NCBI GenBank assembly: GCA_900167215.1
Contig: FUZS01000004.1
Coordinates: forward strand, 1 to 60,832
Origin: [Eubacterium] yurii
Lineage (GTDB): Bacteria > Bacillota > Clostridia > Peptostreptococcales > Filifactoraceae
Length of the DNA stretch: 60,832 nt
Direction: 5' to 3'
The notes beneath the pieces are model-generated. The model saw only the letters and a program-made list of their open reading frames with translations, did no database searches and had not been told where the DNA came from. The position numbers and the translations under genes were made by a program. Shown here piece by piece: positions 1 through 9,292 of the stretch. Position 1 is the first letter of the stretch, and each line of letters begins with the position of its first letter.

Positions 1-18
1 GTCAGAGTGTAGACAAAG

Positions 19-50
19 GGGCAGAAATTTTTAAAATTTCTGCCCTTTTG
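19..50 (+). terminator. Hairpin inside the left end of the IS
   Basis: GGGCAGAAATTTT (19-31) pairs perfectly with AAAATTTCTGCCC (33-45) and is followed by TTTT. It looks like a rho-independent terminator that would stop transcription entering the transposase gene from outside. Confidence 0.6.
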
Positions 51-127
51 CATGTCAAAAAACAAGAAAATTCTTTGAAATTTCAGTATTTTGTGATATA
101 ATAATAGTATAATTAATTGATATTTCA

Positions 128-1630
128 ATGGGAGAAAGAAAAATGTTACATAAAAATAGTAAAAATACATTACAAATGCAAATAATTTCCATAGAACAAA
201 TAGTACCAGAAGATCATTTTTTGAGAAAAGTAGATAAATATATAAACTTTGATTTCATATACAGTGAAGTAGAAGAATTATACTGTCTTGATAATGGCAG
301 ACCAAGCATAGATCCAGTAGTACTGGTAAAAATACTTTTAATACAATGCTTTTACGGAATAAAAAGTATGAGACAAACAATAAAAGATATACAAGTAAAT
401 ACAGCATATAGGTGGTTTTTGGGATATGACTTAACAGATGAAATACCACACTTTACAACATACTCAAAAAACTATACAAGAAGATTCAAAGGAACTAATA
501 TATTTGAAAATATATTTAGTAAAGTGCTAATGCAAGCAATAGAAGAAGGCTTAGTAGATAGCAAAATGCAATTTGTAGATTCAACACATGTAAAAGCACA
601 CGCAAACAGACATAAAAATCATAAACAAGAAGTAGTAAAAAAGGCAAAAGCATACCAAAGACAACTAGAAAAAGAAATTAATTTAGACAGAAAACATAGA
701 GATAAAAAAGAATTAAAAGTCCAAGAAAAACAAGAAACAAAACAAGAAACAATAAGTGATACAGACCCTGAAAGTGGACTGTTTCATAAAGGAGAACACA
801 AGGAAGTATTTGCATATAGCGTACAAACAAGTTGCGACAAAAATGGATGGATACTAAACTACAAAGCATATCCGGGCAATTTACATGACAGCACAACATT
901 TTTTGATTTTTATCAAAGCAAAGTAAAACAAACAAAGCCGGAAAAGTTAGTAATGGATGCAGGCTACAAAACTCCAGCAATAGCAAAGATGCTAATAGAA
1001 GATAAAATAATGCCGGTATTACCATACACAAGACCAAAAGGACAAAATAAAAACGGACAAATGTATCCAAAAAGAGAATATGTGTATGATGAATATGAAG
1101 ACTACTACATATGTCCGGAAAATAAAGGTTTAGAATATAGCACAACAGATAAAGATGGATATAGACATTACAAAAGCAACAAGAAAGAATGTGTAAAATG
1201 TAAAAAACTTAGAAACTGCACAACAAATAAACAAAATCAAAAAACAATAACAAGACATATATGGCAAGATTACATAGATATATGTGAAGAATACAGATAT
1301 ACATACACTGGTAAAGCCGAATATGCAATGAGGAAACAGACAATAGAAAGGCAATTTGGAACAGCAAAAGAGTGCCATAACTTTAGATATACAAACCAAA
1401 GGGGTATAGAAAAAATGACTGTAAAGGCAGCCATTACTTTCACATGCCTAAATATAAAGAAATTGGTAAAAATGTTGTCTCAAAGAGACACAAATTCACC
1501 AAAAAAATTAATACAATCATTAAAAACTATTTACACTCCCAAAAAAATACAATTTTTATTCAAAATCAAAATTCTAATCAAAAAATTAAACCCACAAAAA
1601 TATTTTTTTGTGGGTTTGTCTTCAGCCTGA
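128..1630 (+). CDS. IS1182 family transposase
   Basis: A DDE transposase of 500 residues, the usual size for IS1182-family enzymes. The N-terminal part (about residues 15-110) carries the dimer/DNA-binding region seen in this family. The presumed catalytic acids are D151 (FVDSTHVKAH), D277 (VMDAGYKTP) and E407 (RKQTIERQFG). A cysteine cluster at C329, C355, C358 and C364 lies between the second D and the E and may bind zinc. Residues 165-215 are a highly charged Lys/Gln/Glu linker. A second in-frame ATG lies five codons in. The gene ends in the right terminal repeat and appears intact, so the element may still be mobile. It is notably A-rich even against its surroundings. Confidence 0.9.
   Translation: MGERKMLHKNSKNTLQMQIISIEQIVPEDHFLRKVDKYINFDFIYSEVEELYCLDNGRPSIDPVVLVKILLIQCFYGIKSMRQTIKDIQVNTAYRWFLGYDLTDEIPHFTTYSKNYTRRFKGTNIFENIFSKVLMQAIEEGLVDSKMQFVDSTHVKAHANRHKNHKQEVVKKAKAYQRQLEKEINLDRKHRDKKELKVQEKQETKQETISDTDPESGLFHKGEHKEVFAYSVQTSCDKNGWILNYKAYPGNLHDSTTFFDFYQSKVKQTKPEKLVMDAGYKTPAIAKMLIEDKIMPVLPYTRPKGQNKNGQMYPKREYVYDEYEDYYICPENKGLEYSTTDKDGYRHYKSNKKECVKCKKLRNCTTNKQNQKTITRHIWQDYIDICEEYRYTYTGKAEYAMRKQTIERQFGTAKECHNFRYTNQRGIEKMTVKAAITFTCLNIKKLVKMLSQRDTNSPKKLIQSLKTIYTPKKIQFLFKIKILIKKLNPQKYFFVGLSSA
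1588..1617 (+). terminator. Terminator overlapping the transposase 3' end
   Basis: AAACCCACAAA and TTTGTGGGTTT form a strong stem within the last codons of the transposase gene. It probably ends the transposase transcript before the right terminal repeat. Confidence 0.45.
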
Positions 1631-1665
1631 CAGGATGAAAACTCATCCTGTTTGGATATTTTTTT
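1631..1665. terminator. Hairpin between the IS and gltS
   Basis: CAGGATGA (1631-1638) pairs with TCATCCTG (1643-1650), and a run of T follows on the plus side. On the minus strand, the direction of gltS, the hairpin is followed directly by the IS rather than by a U tract. It may be the former gltS terminator with its downstream half replaced by the IS. Confidence 0.4.
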
Positions 1666-1680
1666 ATATATTACTTTTAT

Positions 1681-2898
1681 CTATCTCATACCTGCTGCAA
1701 GATTTAAGAATTGAGTAATTATAAGGGCATTACTTATATTACTGATAAATCCGCCGATTACAGGCACTACGAAAAATGCAAGCTTTGAATATCTGTATTT
1801 TTTGCAGACAGTTTGCATAGTAGTCATTGATACAGGTACTGCGCCAAGACCAAAGCCCATATGTCCTACTGCCATTACTGCGGCGTCGTAGTTTTTGCCA
1901 AGCAATGGGAATGTGAGGAAGAAACAAAATGCCACTATCAACACTACCTGAGCTATAAGAAGTACAGCAAGTTGAGGTCCAAGACCTGCCAATTCCCATA
2001 GTTTCATTGTAACTATAGACATTGAGACGAAAAGTGCCAACGAGAAATCGCCTATAGTATCTATGGCTTCGTATAGATTTTCATGGTCGCCTTTTTTTGT
2101 ATCATAAAGCAGTCTTATCAATATACCGCCAAACATACAGCAAACATGGATAGGGAAGTCCTTTCCTATAGCTTTTATAAGCAGGAATATTATCTGACCT
2201 ATACCGCAGGCTATACATAATAATAATACAGCTGTAATTATATTTTTCTTTTCTAACATTACTTTTACAGACTCTGTATTTTCACTATCGTCATCTTTAC
2301 CATCAAGAGCAGGATCTTCAAACTTGAATTTTTTCACAAGGAAGTTTCCAAAAGGTCCACCTAAGATAGAGCCTGAGATAAGTCCAAATGTTGCAGAAGC
2401 CAAAGCCACTTCCATTGCCGCCTTAGCACCTGCTTCTACAGCTACAGGAGCAAATGAGGCTGCATTTCCGTGTCCGCCTGTCATAGGTATACTACCTGTC
2501 ATCATAGAGATAAGAGGATCTACTCCCATGAGCGAGCCTACTCCGATTGCCACTGTATTTTGGAGAGCGGCAAGCACTGCAGCAAGTACAGCAAAAATTA
2601 TTACCAACTTACCGCCTTTTTTGAGTAGCGCCATACTTGCAGACGCACCGCTGGCAGCAAAGAACCAGCAATAAAATAGGGTATTTACAGTCTTAAAATC
2701 AAATTCCGGATTGAATAATTTTGCATAATAACAACACATTATGATGATTGATACTAAGGTTCCGCCTACTACCGGAGCCGGTAGACAGTATTTTTTGAGT
2801 ATAGGGAACTTTGCTCTGAAAAAATCTCCAATGTATATCGCAATTACAGCGATAAACATAACTTCAAAAGTCCCAAGTTTTAAAACAGGAATTTCCAT
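1681..2898 (-). CDS. gltS: Sodium/glutamate symporter GltS
   Basis: An integral membrane Na+-coupled glutamate importer of 405 residues. The translation is almost entirely hydrophobic segments (10 or more) with the glycine-rich family motifs TGSIPMTGGHGNAA and GHMGFGLGAVP. The start is the ATG at 2898 (MEIPVLKLGT), placed just after a strong GGAGGAC; a longer reading frame reaches 2949 but would start inside or before that ribosome binding site. It lies next to the glutaconyl-CoA decarboxylase operon, separated by about 480 bp and a terminator, so it is a separate unit serving the same glutamate fermentation. Family identity is clear; the substrate is inferred from family and context. Confidence 0.9.
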   Translation of the reverse strand: MEIPVLKLGTFEVMFIAVIAIYIGDFFRAKFPILKKYCLPAPVVGGTLVSIIIMCCYYAKLFNPEFDFKTVNTLFYCWFFAASGASASMALLKKGGKLVIIFAVLAAVLAALQNTVAIGVGSLMGVDPLISMMTGSIPMTGGHGNAASFAPVAVEAGAKAAMEVALASATFGLISGSILGGPFGNFLVKKFKFEDPALDGKDDDSENTESVKVMLEKKNIITAVLLLCIACGIGQIIFLLIKAIGKDFPIHVCCMFGGILIRLLYDTKKGDHENLYEAIDTIGDFSLALFVSMSIVTMKLWELAGLGPQLAVLLIAQVVLIVAFCFFLTFPLLGKNYDAAVMAVGHMGFGLGAVPVSMTTMQTVCKKYRYSKLAFFVVPVIGGFISNISNALIITQFLNLAAGMR

Positions 2899-3320
2899 TT
2901 GTCCTCCTTTAAAAAAACAAGGAAAATCATTATAATATTGACTTTTCAACGATATATAGAAAAATTCCGATATCGGTAAAAATTAATGATTGCAGATAAA
3001 TACACAAGTCATAGTGTTTGATATATGATAGACTATAAACTTTAAAAAGTAAATCTATACAAAGTCAGTCCATATTTTAAACAAAATCCACCATATATTA
3101 TAAAATTAATTTAGCAGCTTATAAATTTCAAAAATCGTTGAATAAATAGCATATTATAAAAATTTTCCTAAAAATAAAATACAAAAAATTTCGATTTAAG
3201 GATTATATCATAAAATGAAGTATTTGTAAATATTGGAAAATCAAAAACCATTGATATTTATTTGTACAAATTACTTACAAATTTCTTTAAGTACCAATAA
3301 AAATTGTACTTAGTTGCAAA
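2899..3320. other. AT-rich spacer upstream of gltS
   Basis: No gene, repeat copy or convincing RNA structure is visible. It should contain the minus-strand gltS promoter, but no well-spaced consensus promoter stands out. Confidence 0.4.
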
Positions 3321-3353
3321 AGATGACCTGTAACTTTTTTAATTACAGGCCGT
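3321..3353 (-). terminator. Terminator of the gcd/gct operon
   Basis: AGATGACCTGTAA pairs with TTACAGGCCGTCT with one mismatch. On the minus strand it is followed by TTTGC, a short U tract. It lies about 40 bp past the last operon gene. Confidence 0.55.
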
Positions 3354-3391
3354 CTTATATATCTTAACTTTTATAGTTCATCATATAAATC

Positions 3392-3685
3392 TTACCAGTC
3401 GTCTTCGCTGTCCACATAGCTTACTATTGCGACCACATCATCCTTGATTTTTAAGGCTCCTATATACTTTCCTTCGTCTTGAAAAGCCCTAAGTTGTTTA
3501 ATTGTATCTTCGAAAAAATTTTGATTTGCCATATCTTCATCAGATAAGTCATTGCAGAATACAAACTTTATTTCTTCGTCATCAATGTTGTTGTTCAACT
3601 TGTTCAAGCTGATTTCTTCCACCTTTTCCAAATCAATGATTTTTTCAAAAGGAGGGATAATAAGCATATCAAACCAAGTCATCAT
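3392..3685 (-). CDS. Small acidic protein of unknown function, last gene of the gcd operon
   Basis: I do not recognise this 97-residue protein. It starts at an ATG (the first of two in tandem) six bases after AGGTGA and begins only about 10 bp after the gcdA stop, so it is translated from the decarboxylase operon transcript. It is acidic (many Asp/Glu, ending DSEDDW), has no membrane segment or signal peptide, and shows no cysteine or nucleotide-binding motif. Its position suggests a role tied to the decarboxylase, for example an accessory or regulatory subunit, but that is inference only. The operon terminator follows it. Confidence 0.75.
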   Translation of the reverse strand: MMTWFDMLIIPPFEKIIDLEKVEEISLNKLNNNIDDEEIKFVFCNDLSDEDMANQNFFEDTIKQLRAFQDEGKYIGALKIKDDVVAIVSYVDSEDDW

Positions 3686-3695
3686 TTTGTATCAC

Positions 3696-5456
3696 CTATT
3701 TTTTAAATACGTTGTCGTAGTCTCTTATTGCTCTTGGAGTAAGCATTTGATGGAAGGCGCATATTGATTTTGGATTTTGGTATGAACTTTCTGTAAATGC
3801 CTCAACATAGTTTCTCAAAAGAGTCATATCTACTATTTCATCAACAAAGCCGTATTTTGCGCAAGCTTGTGGTCTTGACTTATCTGTGTAGTCATTTATA
3901 AGCTTGTTCATCTTGTCTATTATAGGTTGGAGATCTTTTCCTTCCTTCTTGTCTTTTACAAGTCTTCTTGAGTACATCGCAACAGCGGCAGTTTCTCCGC
4001 TCATTACATAGATTTCAGTTGCAGCAGTACCTATGGCAAAGGCGTTTGTATTGTTACCTTGAGGTCCGCCTATTACATAGTGGGCTGCAGCAGTACCTTT
4101 TCTTAGAGTTATTTGAAGTTGAGGAACGTCAGAGTTTTCTATAGAGTAGATTAGTGATTGACCAAGACCGAGAAGTTCAGCTTTTTCAGCGTCATCGCCC
4201 ACGTCTATACCTGTAGTATCTTGTATCCACACTATAGGTAGCTTGTCCCTACCGCAAAGAGTTACAAATTCGTTCATCTTTATAAGACCTTGACGGTACA
4301 ATTTTCCACCTATTCCGGCAGAGTTTTCCTTGTATTCAGGATACTTAGGTAGAAGTCCTTGGAAGTTGGAAATTACACCGACAAGCAAGCCGTTTACCTT
4401 TGCAAGCCCTGTTACCATTTCAGGTCCGTAGCCTTTTTTGTATTCCAAGAATTCTGAGCCGTCAAACAGTCTGCCTATTACATCATATACGTCATAGCTT
4501 CTCTTTTGGTTCATAGGCACTACATCGTAAAGCTCGTCTTGTGAAAGCATAGGAGGCTTAGGATCGTCCACTCTGAAGAATTCAAGATTGTAAGCAGGTA
4601 TATAGCTCATGTATTTTCTTATAGCGTCAAGTACGCCTTCTTCTTCTTCGTATACTTCTCTGAAGAAACCTGTTTGTTCAAAATGCACTCTTACCGCTCC
4701 GGGAGGATCTTGCTTACCTGCATTCATATTGGCTTCTATTATTTGTTCTGCACCTTCCTGATCTATATAGCCCTTAGGGTTCATACCGCCAAGGATTCCT
4801 GCTCCACCAACTGCCATGTTGGCATCTTTATGTGCTATCAGTATTGTAGGGCTTATTGAGTGGTATCCGCCACCTGCAGGGTTTGTTCCGTATATGCCGA
4901 CGATTACAGGTATACCCATTTGTGCAAGCTCAGCATTTCTGAAAAACGGAGTACCGCCTCCACGTCTGTTTGGATATACTTTTTCTTGCACGTCAAGTTT
5001 AACGCCGCTACAATTTAGGATGTATACAAGAGGTATGCCAAGTCTTTTTGCAGTGTCAGAACCTCTAAGCAGGTTTTCAGCTTGTCCGGGTATCCATGCA
5101 CCTGCAAGTTTCTTATTATCTGAAGCTATGATTACAGCCCATTTTCCTTCTATTCTTCCAAGTCCTTTTAATATACCTGTTGTTCCGTCAGGATTTTCTT
5201 CAGGGTTGAATATTGTATTTAGAGGGCACCAAGTACCTTCGTCAATTAGTTCTTCTATTCTTTGTTTTGCAGTCATTTGACCTGATTTGTTAAGTGATTC
5301 GTCAGATCTTCCGTAGGCTACAGCTTCTTCTATCAAAGCGTGGATTTGAGCCTCCACTTCTTTGAAAAGCTCTCTATTTTCAGCATTTGAGGATGTTACT
5401 GCCTTACCTACTTTTGGCATATTTTGAAAATATGAATGCATTGAGTAATTTCCCAT
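3696..5456 (-). CDS. gcdA: Glutaconyl-CoA decarboxylase, carboxyltransferase (alpha) subunit
   Basis: The carboxyltransferase of the biotin-dependent Na+-translocating glutaconyl-CoA decarboxylase. It moves the carboxyl group of glutaconyl-CoA to biotin, giving crotonyl-CoA. The 586-residue length matches the family (about 587 in Acidaminococcus) and the sequence holds two crotonase-like carboxyltransferase halves, with motifs such as GGGTPFFRNAELAQMG and GGPQGNNTNAFAIG. The annotated ATG (5456) gives MGNYSMHSYF; an upstream in-frame GTG at 5465 is part of the ribosome binding site AAAGGTGG and is rejected. It sits directly after gctB in one operon with the biotin, beta and gamma-type subunits. 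Acts at the inner face of the membrane. Confidence 0.93.
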   Translation of the reverse strand: MGNYSMHSYFQNMPKVGKAVTSSNAENRELFKEVEAQIHALIEEAVAYGRSDESLNKSGQMTAKQRIEELIDEGTWCPLNTIFNPEENPDGTTGILKGLGRIEGKWAVIIASDNKKLAGAWIPGQAENLLRGSDTAKRLGIPLVYILNCSGVKLDVQEKVYPNRRGGGTPFFRNAELAQMGIPVIVGIYGTNPAGGGYHSISPTILIAHKDANMAVGGAGILGGMNPKGYIDQEGAEQIIEANMNAGKQDPPGAVRVHFEQTGFFREVYEEEEGVLDAIRKYMSYIPAYNLEFFRVDDPKPPMLSQDELYDVVPMNQKRSYDVYDVIGRLFDGSEFLEYKKGYGPEMVTGLAKVNGLLVGVISNFQGLLPKYPEYKENSAGIGGKLYRQGLIKMNEFVTLCGRDKLPIVWIQDTTGIDVGDDAEKAELLGLGQSLIYSIENSDVPQLQITLRKGTAAAHYVIGGPQGNNTNAFAIGTAATEIYVMSGETAAVAMYSRRLVKDKKEGKDLQPIIDKMNKLINDYTDKSRPQACAKYGFVDEIVDMTLLRNYVEAFTESSYQNPKSICAFHQMLTPRAIRDYDNVFKK

Positions 5457-5520
5457 AATTGCCACCTTTCTTTAAATTTTTATATTATATAGAGTAAAAT
5501 TCTTTTAAGTTGTAAATATA

Positions 5521-6318
5521 TTAAGCTTCCTTAGGTACCTTTATAAATGCCTGACCCGGATCTATCTCTTCTCTTATCATTCTGATTACTTCAGGATCCG
5601 GAGCTTCCAATGGAACTGCTCTTGTAACGTCTATTTCAAATCCTGTATTTTCTTTTACATCTTCCGGAGAAGAAGTAGGATAGTATCCGTGAAGATACAT
5701 TCTCTTAGTCTTTTCATCAAATTTCATCACGCCTCTGTCAGTAACGACCGCTATAGGTCCTCTGTTTGTAGGTAGACCTTTTTTAGCTCTGCCTTCAGGG
5801 CCGTCTATCCAGCCCGGGCTTGTGATATAGTCTATCTTGTCAGTGAAGCGACGTTTTTCGTGTTGCATCATTATTACAGTATTTACAAATGTAGCTATTC
5901 CGTTTGCACCGCCACTACCTGTAAATCTTGTCTTAGGATGGTTGTAATCTCCCATGCTTGTAGAGTTTACATTACCGTATGGATCTATTTCAGCTCCACC
6001 GATGAAGGCTATCATTCTTTTTTCATCATGTAGCCATTCATTTGTTTCAAAGCCTATGAATCTTACGTTTGGCCATTGAACTGCGCAATGATCCATAAAT
6101 CTGTTATCGCCGACACTTCTTGGCACTTCTATAGGAGAGCAGTCCATAAGTCCGCTTTCCACTATCAGTTTACAATTTGGAGCAAATACTCTTTTTGCAA
6201 GAGAGGCGCCTATAAGTGGAAGACCTGTTCCCACTATTACTATTTGTCCGTCTTCTATAATCTTAGCTATAGTTATAGCCTGCATTTCTTTATTTGTATA
6301 ATTTGAATAATTAGCCAT
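5521..6318 (-). CDS. gctB: Glutaconate CoA-transferase subunit B
   Basis: The beta subunit of glutaconate CoA-transferase, which moves CoA from acetyl-CoA to (R)-2-hydroxyglutarate or glutaconate in the hydroxyglutarate route of glutamate fermentation. With the start at MANYSNYTNK (6318, after GGAGGG) the protein is 265 residues, and the catalytic glutamate of the family falls at E54 in KLIVESGLMD, the position known for the Acidaminococcus enzyme. The longer reading frame to 6369 overlaps gctA and is rejected. The gene follows gctA by 13 bp and precedes gcdA by about 64 bp. Cytoplasmic. Confidence 0.93.
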   Translation of the reverse strand: MANYSNYTNKEMQAITIAKIIEDGQIVIVGTGLPLIGASLAKRVFAPNCKLIVESGLMDCSPIEVPRSVGDNRFMDHCAVQWPNVRFIGFETNEWLHDEKRMIAFIGGAEIDPYGNVNSTSMGDYNHPKTRFTGSGGANGIATFVNTVIMMQHEKRRFTDKIDYITSPGWIDGPEGRAKKGLPTNRGPIAVVTDRGVMKFDEKTKRMYLHGYYPTSSPEDVKENTGFEIDVTRAVPLEAPDPEVIRMIREEIDPGQAFIKVPKEA

Positions 6319-6331
6319 TATTTCGCCCTCC

Positions 6332-7282
6332 CTATTTAACCTTTGTAGCATAACCGAATCCGGGTACATTAGTGTATTTTAACAAGCGGTTTACACCGAG
6401 TTTTTCAAGATATTCTTCGTGAGTCTTCACTCCGTATACCCACTCGTCAAGGAAGGCTTTGAAGTCCTCATCAGTCTTGCTTGCCTTGTCATAAGCTATA
6501 AAGTATTCTTTGTCATAGTCATAGTAGTTGTACACTTGTGAAGGATGTGCGCCATGAGGAGCATGGACTACAGCATCTACGCAAAATCCGGGTATTGAGT
6601 TTGCAGATGGATTAAGTCTTATATGTTCATCTGTTACCAATGTTTCACAAGTTACTATTACTCTTTTAGCAGCTATTGCTATGTCTATATCGTGGAATTC
6701 ATCTCCTTCTATAGAGCAAGTACCGTCAGGAGAAGCTGTCTGTACATGTATAATCGCACAATCAAGTTGCGGTACAGGAAGTGCAAGCACTTTTTCGCCG
6801 GGAACGAAAGGATTTTCAACTTCTACAAGCTTATCCTTCGGAAGTTTGTCTATAGTCGCTCTTACTTCCTTGCTTATTCCCCATTTATCTGCAACGTCAG
6901 AGCCCATCATCAATCTAACAGGAAGATAAGGCAGTCCGAGTGATGCAGCATGAAGCATCAACATGATGGCATCTTGTGAATAGTCTTCAAATACTAAAGT
7001 TCCGTCTTCTATTTTCTTTCTGAATCTTCTTGCAACGTTAGTATATCCTGAATTTGCAGTGTAGCAGTTGATATATGCCTTAACTCTGTCTTGACCTATA
7101 AGCATATCCCAGTCTCCGCCTGCAGGTCCTGCATAGACTACGAAGTCTTTTTGACCTTGGCGAAGTATTTCATGTACAGCCGCATAAGGCTTTCTATTTG
7201 TGGTAAAACCGCCCAATGATATTGCATCGCCGTCATGCACAAATTTTGCAACGGCATCGTGTAAACTCATTACCTTACTCAT
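6332..7282 (-). CDS. gctA: Glutaconate CoA-transferase subunit A
   Basis: The alpha subunit of glutaconate CoA-transferase, partner of GctB in a family I CoA-transferase heterooligomer. The start at 7282 (MSKVMSLHDAVAKF) has GGAGG five bases upstream; an in-frame ATG four codons earlier overlaps that site. About 316 residues, close to the family length, with the CoA-transferase glycine motif near the N-terminus (GDAISLGGF) and the segment YAGPAGGDWDMLIG. A 290 bp gap separates it from the gcdB stop, so a second promoter may lie there. Confidence 0.92.
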   Translation of the reverse strand: MSKVMSLHDAVAKFVHDGDAISLGGFTTNRKPYAAVHEILRQGQKDFVVYAGPAGGDWDMLIGQDRVKAYINCYTANSGYTNVARRFRKKIEDGTLVFEDYSQDAIMLMLHAASLGLPYLPVRLMMGSDVADKWGISKEVRATIDKLPKDKLVEVENPFVPGEKVLALPVPQLDCAIIHVQTASPDGTCSIEGDEFHDIDIAIAAKRVIVTCETLVTDEHIRLNPSANSIPGFCVDAVVHAPHGAHPSQVYNYYDYDKEYFIAYDKASKTDEDFKAFLDEWVYGVKTHEEYLEKLGVNRLLKYTNVPGFGYATKVK

Positions 7283-7572
7283 AATGTCCTCCATATATTT
7301 TGCGACGAAAATTTCGCTTTACGATCGCATTTCTTAGTTTTAACTTTTTATTTCAAAAGTCGGATGTTGATATTTGATAATTAAATATGATGTAAAAACT
7401 GTCATAATAAAGCAAATATAACTATCCTAAATTAAGTAATATAGCATTAACTGATAATTTTATTTAAAATCAATTTTTTTTAGATAATTTGCAAGTTGAT
7501 TAACAAGACTTGTTATAATAGATAGTTAGGCTTTTATTTTGTCTGTTCCAAGTTGCAAATTATCATATTTTT
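7283..7572. other. gcdB-gctA spacer with long inverted repeat
   Basis: GATAATTTGCAA at 7483-7494 is repeated inverted at 7553-7564, a perfect 12-bp pair around a 58-nt loop that holds a smaller palindrome, TAACAAG-A-CTTGTTA (7501-7515). It lies just past the gcdB stop on the transcribed strand. It is not a classical terminator in the gene direction because A rather than U follows. It could be an mRNA processing or stability element that sets subunit ratios. Confidence 0.4.
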
Positions 7573-8739
7573 TTATATATAACCAAGTTGTGCTATAAGC
7601 ATGAAGAATCCTGCTGCAACTGCAGAGCCTATTACGCCTGCAACGTTAGGTCCCATAGCATGCATCAAAAGATAGTTTGTAGGGTTGTATTTCGCACCTT
7701 CTACCTGTGACACTCTGGCTGCCATCGGAACGGCAGACACTCCGGCTGATCCTATTAGAGGATTTATCTTTCCGCCTGTAACATAGTACAACAATTTTCC
7801 AAATAACACTCCACCTGCTGTAGAGAAGGCAAAGGCTGCAAGTCCCATAGCTATTATAAGTAGAGTTCTCGGTTGTAGGAATATTTCACCATTTGCAGTA
7901 GCACCTACTGTAAGACCGAGCATTATAGTAACTATGTTTATCAATTCGTTTTGAGCTGTGTTTGAAAGTCTGTCCACAACTCCTGATTCTCTAAATAGAT
8001 TACCAAGCATCAGCATACCCAAAAGTGGGGCAACAGACGGTAATAACAATGAAGTAAATAGAACAACAAGTATAGGGAATACAATTTTTTCAATCTTACT
8101 TACTTTTCTAAGCTGTCCCATCTTTACCTTTCTTTCCTTTTCTGTAGTAAGAGCCTTCATTATAGGAGGTTGGATAAGTGGTATTAGAGCCATGTAAGAA
8201 TAAGCTGCAACAGCTATCGGAGCCAAGAGCTCAGGTGCAAGGTTGTTAGTAATGTATATTGCTGTAGGACCGTCTGCTCCGCCTATTATACCTATTGAAG
8301 CAGCCTGTCTTGCTGTGAACTGTCCTGACATATTTGCAAAGGTAAAGGCAGAATATATACCTAACTGTGCGGCAGCTCCCAAAAGAAGGCTTACAGGGTT
8401 TGCAATCAACGGACCGAAGTCAGTCATAGCACCTACTCCCATAAATATCAGACAAGGGAAGAGGTTACTCTTTACACCGCTGTATATTATTCTTAGCACA
8501 CCTGCAGAATACCATGGTTGACCTTCAGCCGCCTCAGCCATAAGACCTGCAAGAGGAAGATTGGACAAGAACATACCAAAGGCTATAGGTAATAGCAACA
8601 ACGGTTCAAACTGCTTTGCTATAGCGAGATAAACAAGGACAAATGATATAATAATCATAAGTATGTTTCTCCAGTCAAGTGCAGCAAAACCGGATGACTT
8701 AAAAAGATTAGTCAAAACATCAATAAAAAGATTGTCCAT
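7573..8739 (-). CDS. gcdB: Glutaconyl-CoA decarboxylase, Na+-pumping beta subunit
   Basis: The membrane subunit that releases CO2 from carboxybiotin and couples this to Na+ export. 388 residues, about ten hydrophobic segments, with the family's ion-binding signature [15 protein letters not shown] (D156) and the second conserved region [14 protein letters not shown]. Start at 8739 after AAGGAGG. It lies 12 bp after gcdC. Sequence alone does not separate it from the beta subunits of oxaloacetate or methylmalonyl-CoA decarboxylases; the gct genes in the operon decide the substrate. Confidence 0.93.
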   Translation of the reverse strand: MDNLFIDVLTNLFKSSGFAALDWRNILMIIISFVLVYLAIAKQFEPLLLLPIAFGMFLSNLPLAGLMAEAAEGQPWYSAGVLRIIYSGVKSNLFPCLIFMGVGAMTDFGPLIANPVSLLLGAAAQLGIYSAFTFANMSGQFTARQAASIGIIGGADGPTAIYITNNLAPELLAPIAVAAYSYMALIPLIQPPIMKALTTEKERKVKMGQLRKVSKIEKIVFPILVVLFTSLLLPSVAPLLGMLMLGNLFRESGVVDRLSNTAQNELINIVTIMLGLTVGATANGEIFLQPRTLLIIAMGLAAFAFSTAGGVLFGKLLYYVTGGKINPLIGSAGVSAVPMAARVSQVEGAKYNPTNYLLMHAMGPNVAGVIGSAVAAGFFMLIAQLGYI

Positions 8740-8750
8740 TTGTTTCCTCC

Positions 8751-9182
8751 TTATTTAAGAGTGGCAAGAACAGTATCAGTTTCTACCAAATCTCCCTCTT
8801 TAACAAGAATAGTGTCAACAGTACCGGCTTGAGGAGCAACTATTTCATTTTCCATCTTCATAGCTTCAAGTATCATAACAACTTGGCCTTCAGCCACTTG
8901 TTCTCCCGGCTGTGCTACAAGTTTGAATACTTTTCCCGGCATTGGAGATACTATGTCTACTCCGCCTGAAGATGAAGGGGCAGCTGCAGGAGCAGGAGCA
9001 GGTTTTGGAGCAGGAGCGGGGGCTGCAGCAACAGGAGACGGTGCAGGAGCAGCAACAGGGGCTGCAGCTACAGGCACACCTTGTACATAAGCTGTACTTC
9101 TGCTAAGTGAGGCATAAGGACCGCCCAGTTTTTCAACTTCAACATCATATTCTTTTCCGTTAACTTTTACTACATATCTCAT
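8751..9182 (-). CDS. gcdC: Biotin carboxyl carrier subunit of glutaconyl-CoA decarboxylase
   Basis: A 143-residue biotin carrier. Residues 1-35 form a small N-terminal domain and residues 38-70 a flexible Ala/Pro linker. The biotinyl domain (about 74-143) has the biotinylation motif EAMKMEN with the acceptor lysine at K109. The Ala/Pro linker is typical of decarboxylase carrier subunits and lets biotin shuttle between GcdA and GcdB. The annotated ATG has AAAGGA ten bases upstream. Confidence 0.93.
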   Translation of the reverse strand: MRYVVKVNGKEYDVEVEKLGGPYASLSRSTAYVQGVPVAAAPVAAPAPSPVAAAPAPAPKPAPAPAAAPSSSGGVDIVSPMPGKVFKLVAQPGEQVAEGQVVMILEAMKMENEIVAPQAGTVDTILVKEGDLVETDTVLATLK

Positions 9183-9292
9183 ATCAATAATTTCCTTTCA
9201 TATTAAATATTTTTTGATTATAAACAAAATATTTTCAGATTCTGACACTAAATTTTGACATAAGTACGGTTATGTACCATACAGTCATATAA

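Larger units (their letters stand above)
1..1631 (+). mobile_element. IS1182-type insertion sequence, complete or nearly so
   Basis: The left end GTCAGAGTGTAGACAAA (1-17) and the reverse complement of the right end GTCAGGCTGAAGACAAA (1615-1631) match at 14 of 17 positions and bracket one transposase gene whose stop codon lies inside the right repeat. An inward-facing hairpin follows the left repeat, the usual guard against read-through. The window starts exactly at the left end, so the left flank and any target duplication cannot be seen. The right end abuts a hairpin at 1631-1650 downstream of gltS. Family assignment rests on the transposase. Confidence 0.85.

Noticed and set aside
678-1399. 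Long antisense frames inside the transposase gene
   Set aside because: They are hydrophobic, Phe/Leu/Cys-rich translations of A-rich sense sequence without ribosome binding sites; mirror frames of the transposase.
5457-5465. GTG start for gcdA three codons upstream
   Set aside because: The GTG is part of the AAAGGTGG ribosome binding site; the same error pattern was rejected for the kinase (17121), araC (37688), rpmE (52093) and gatD (50062).
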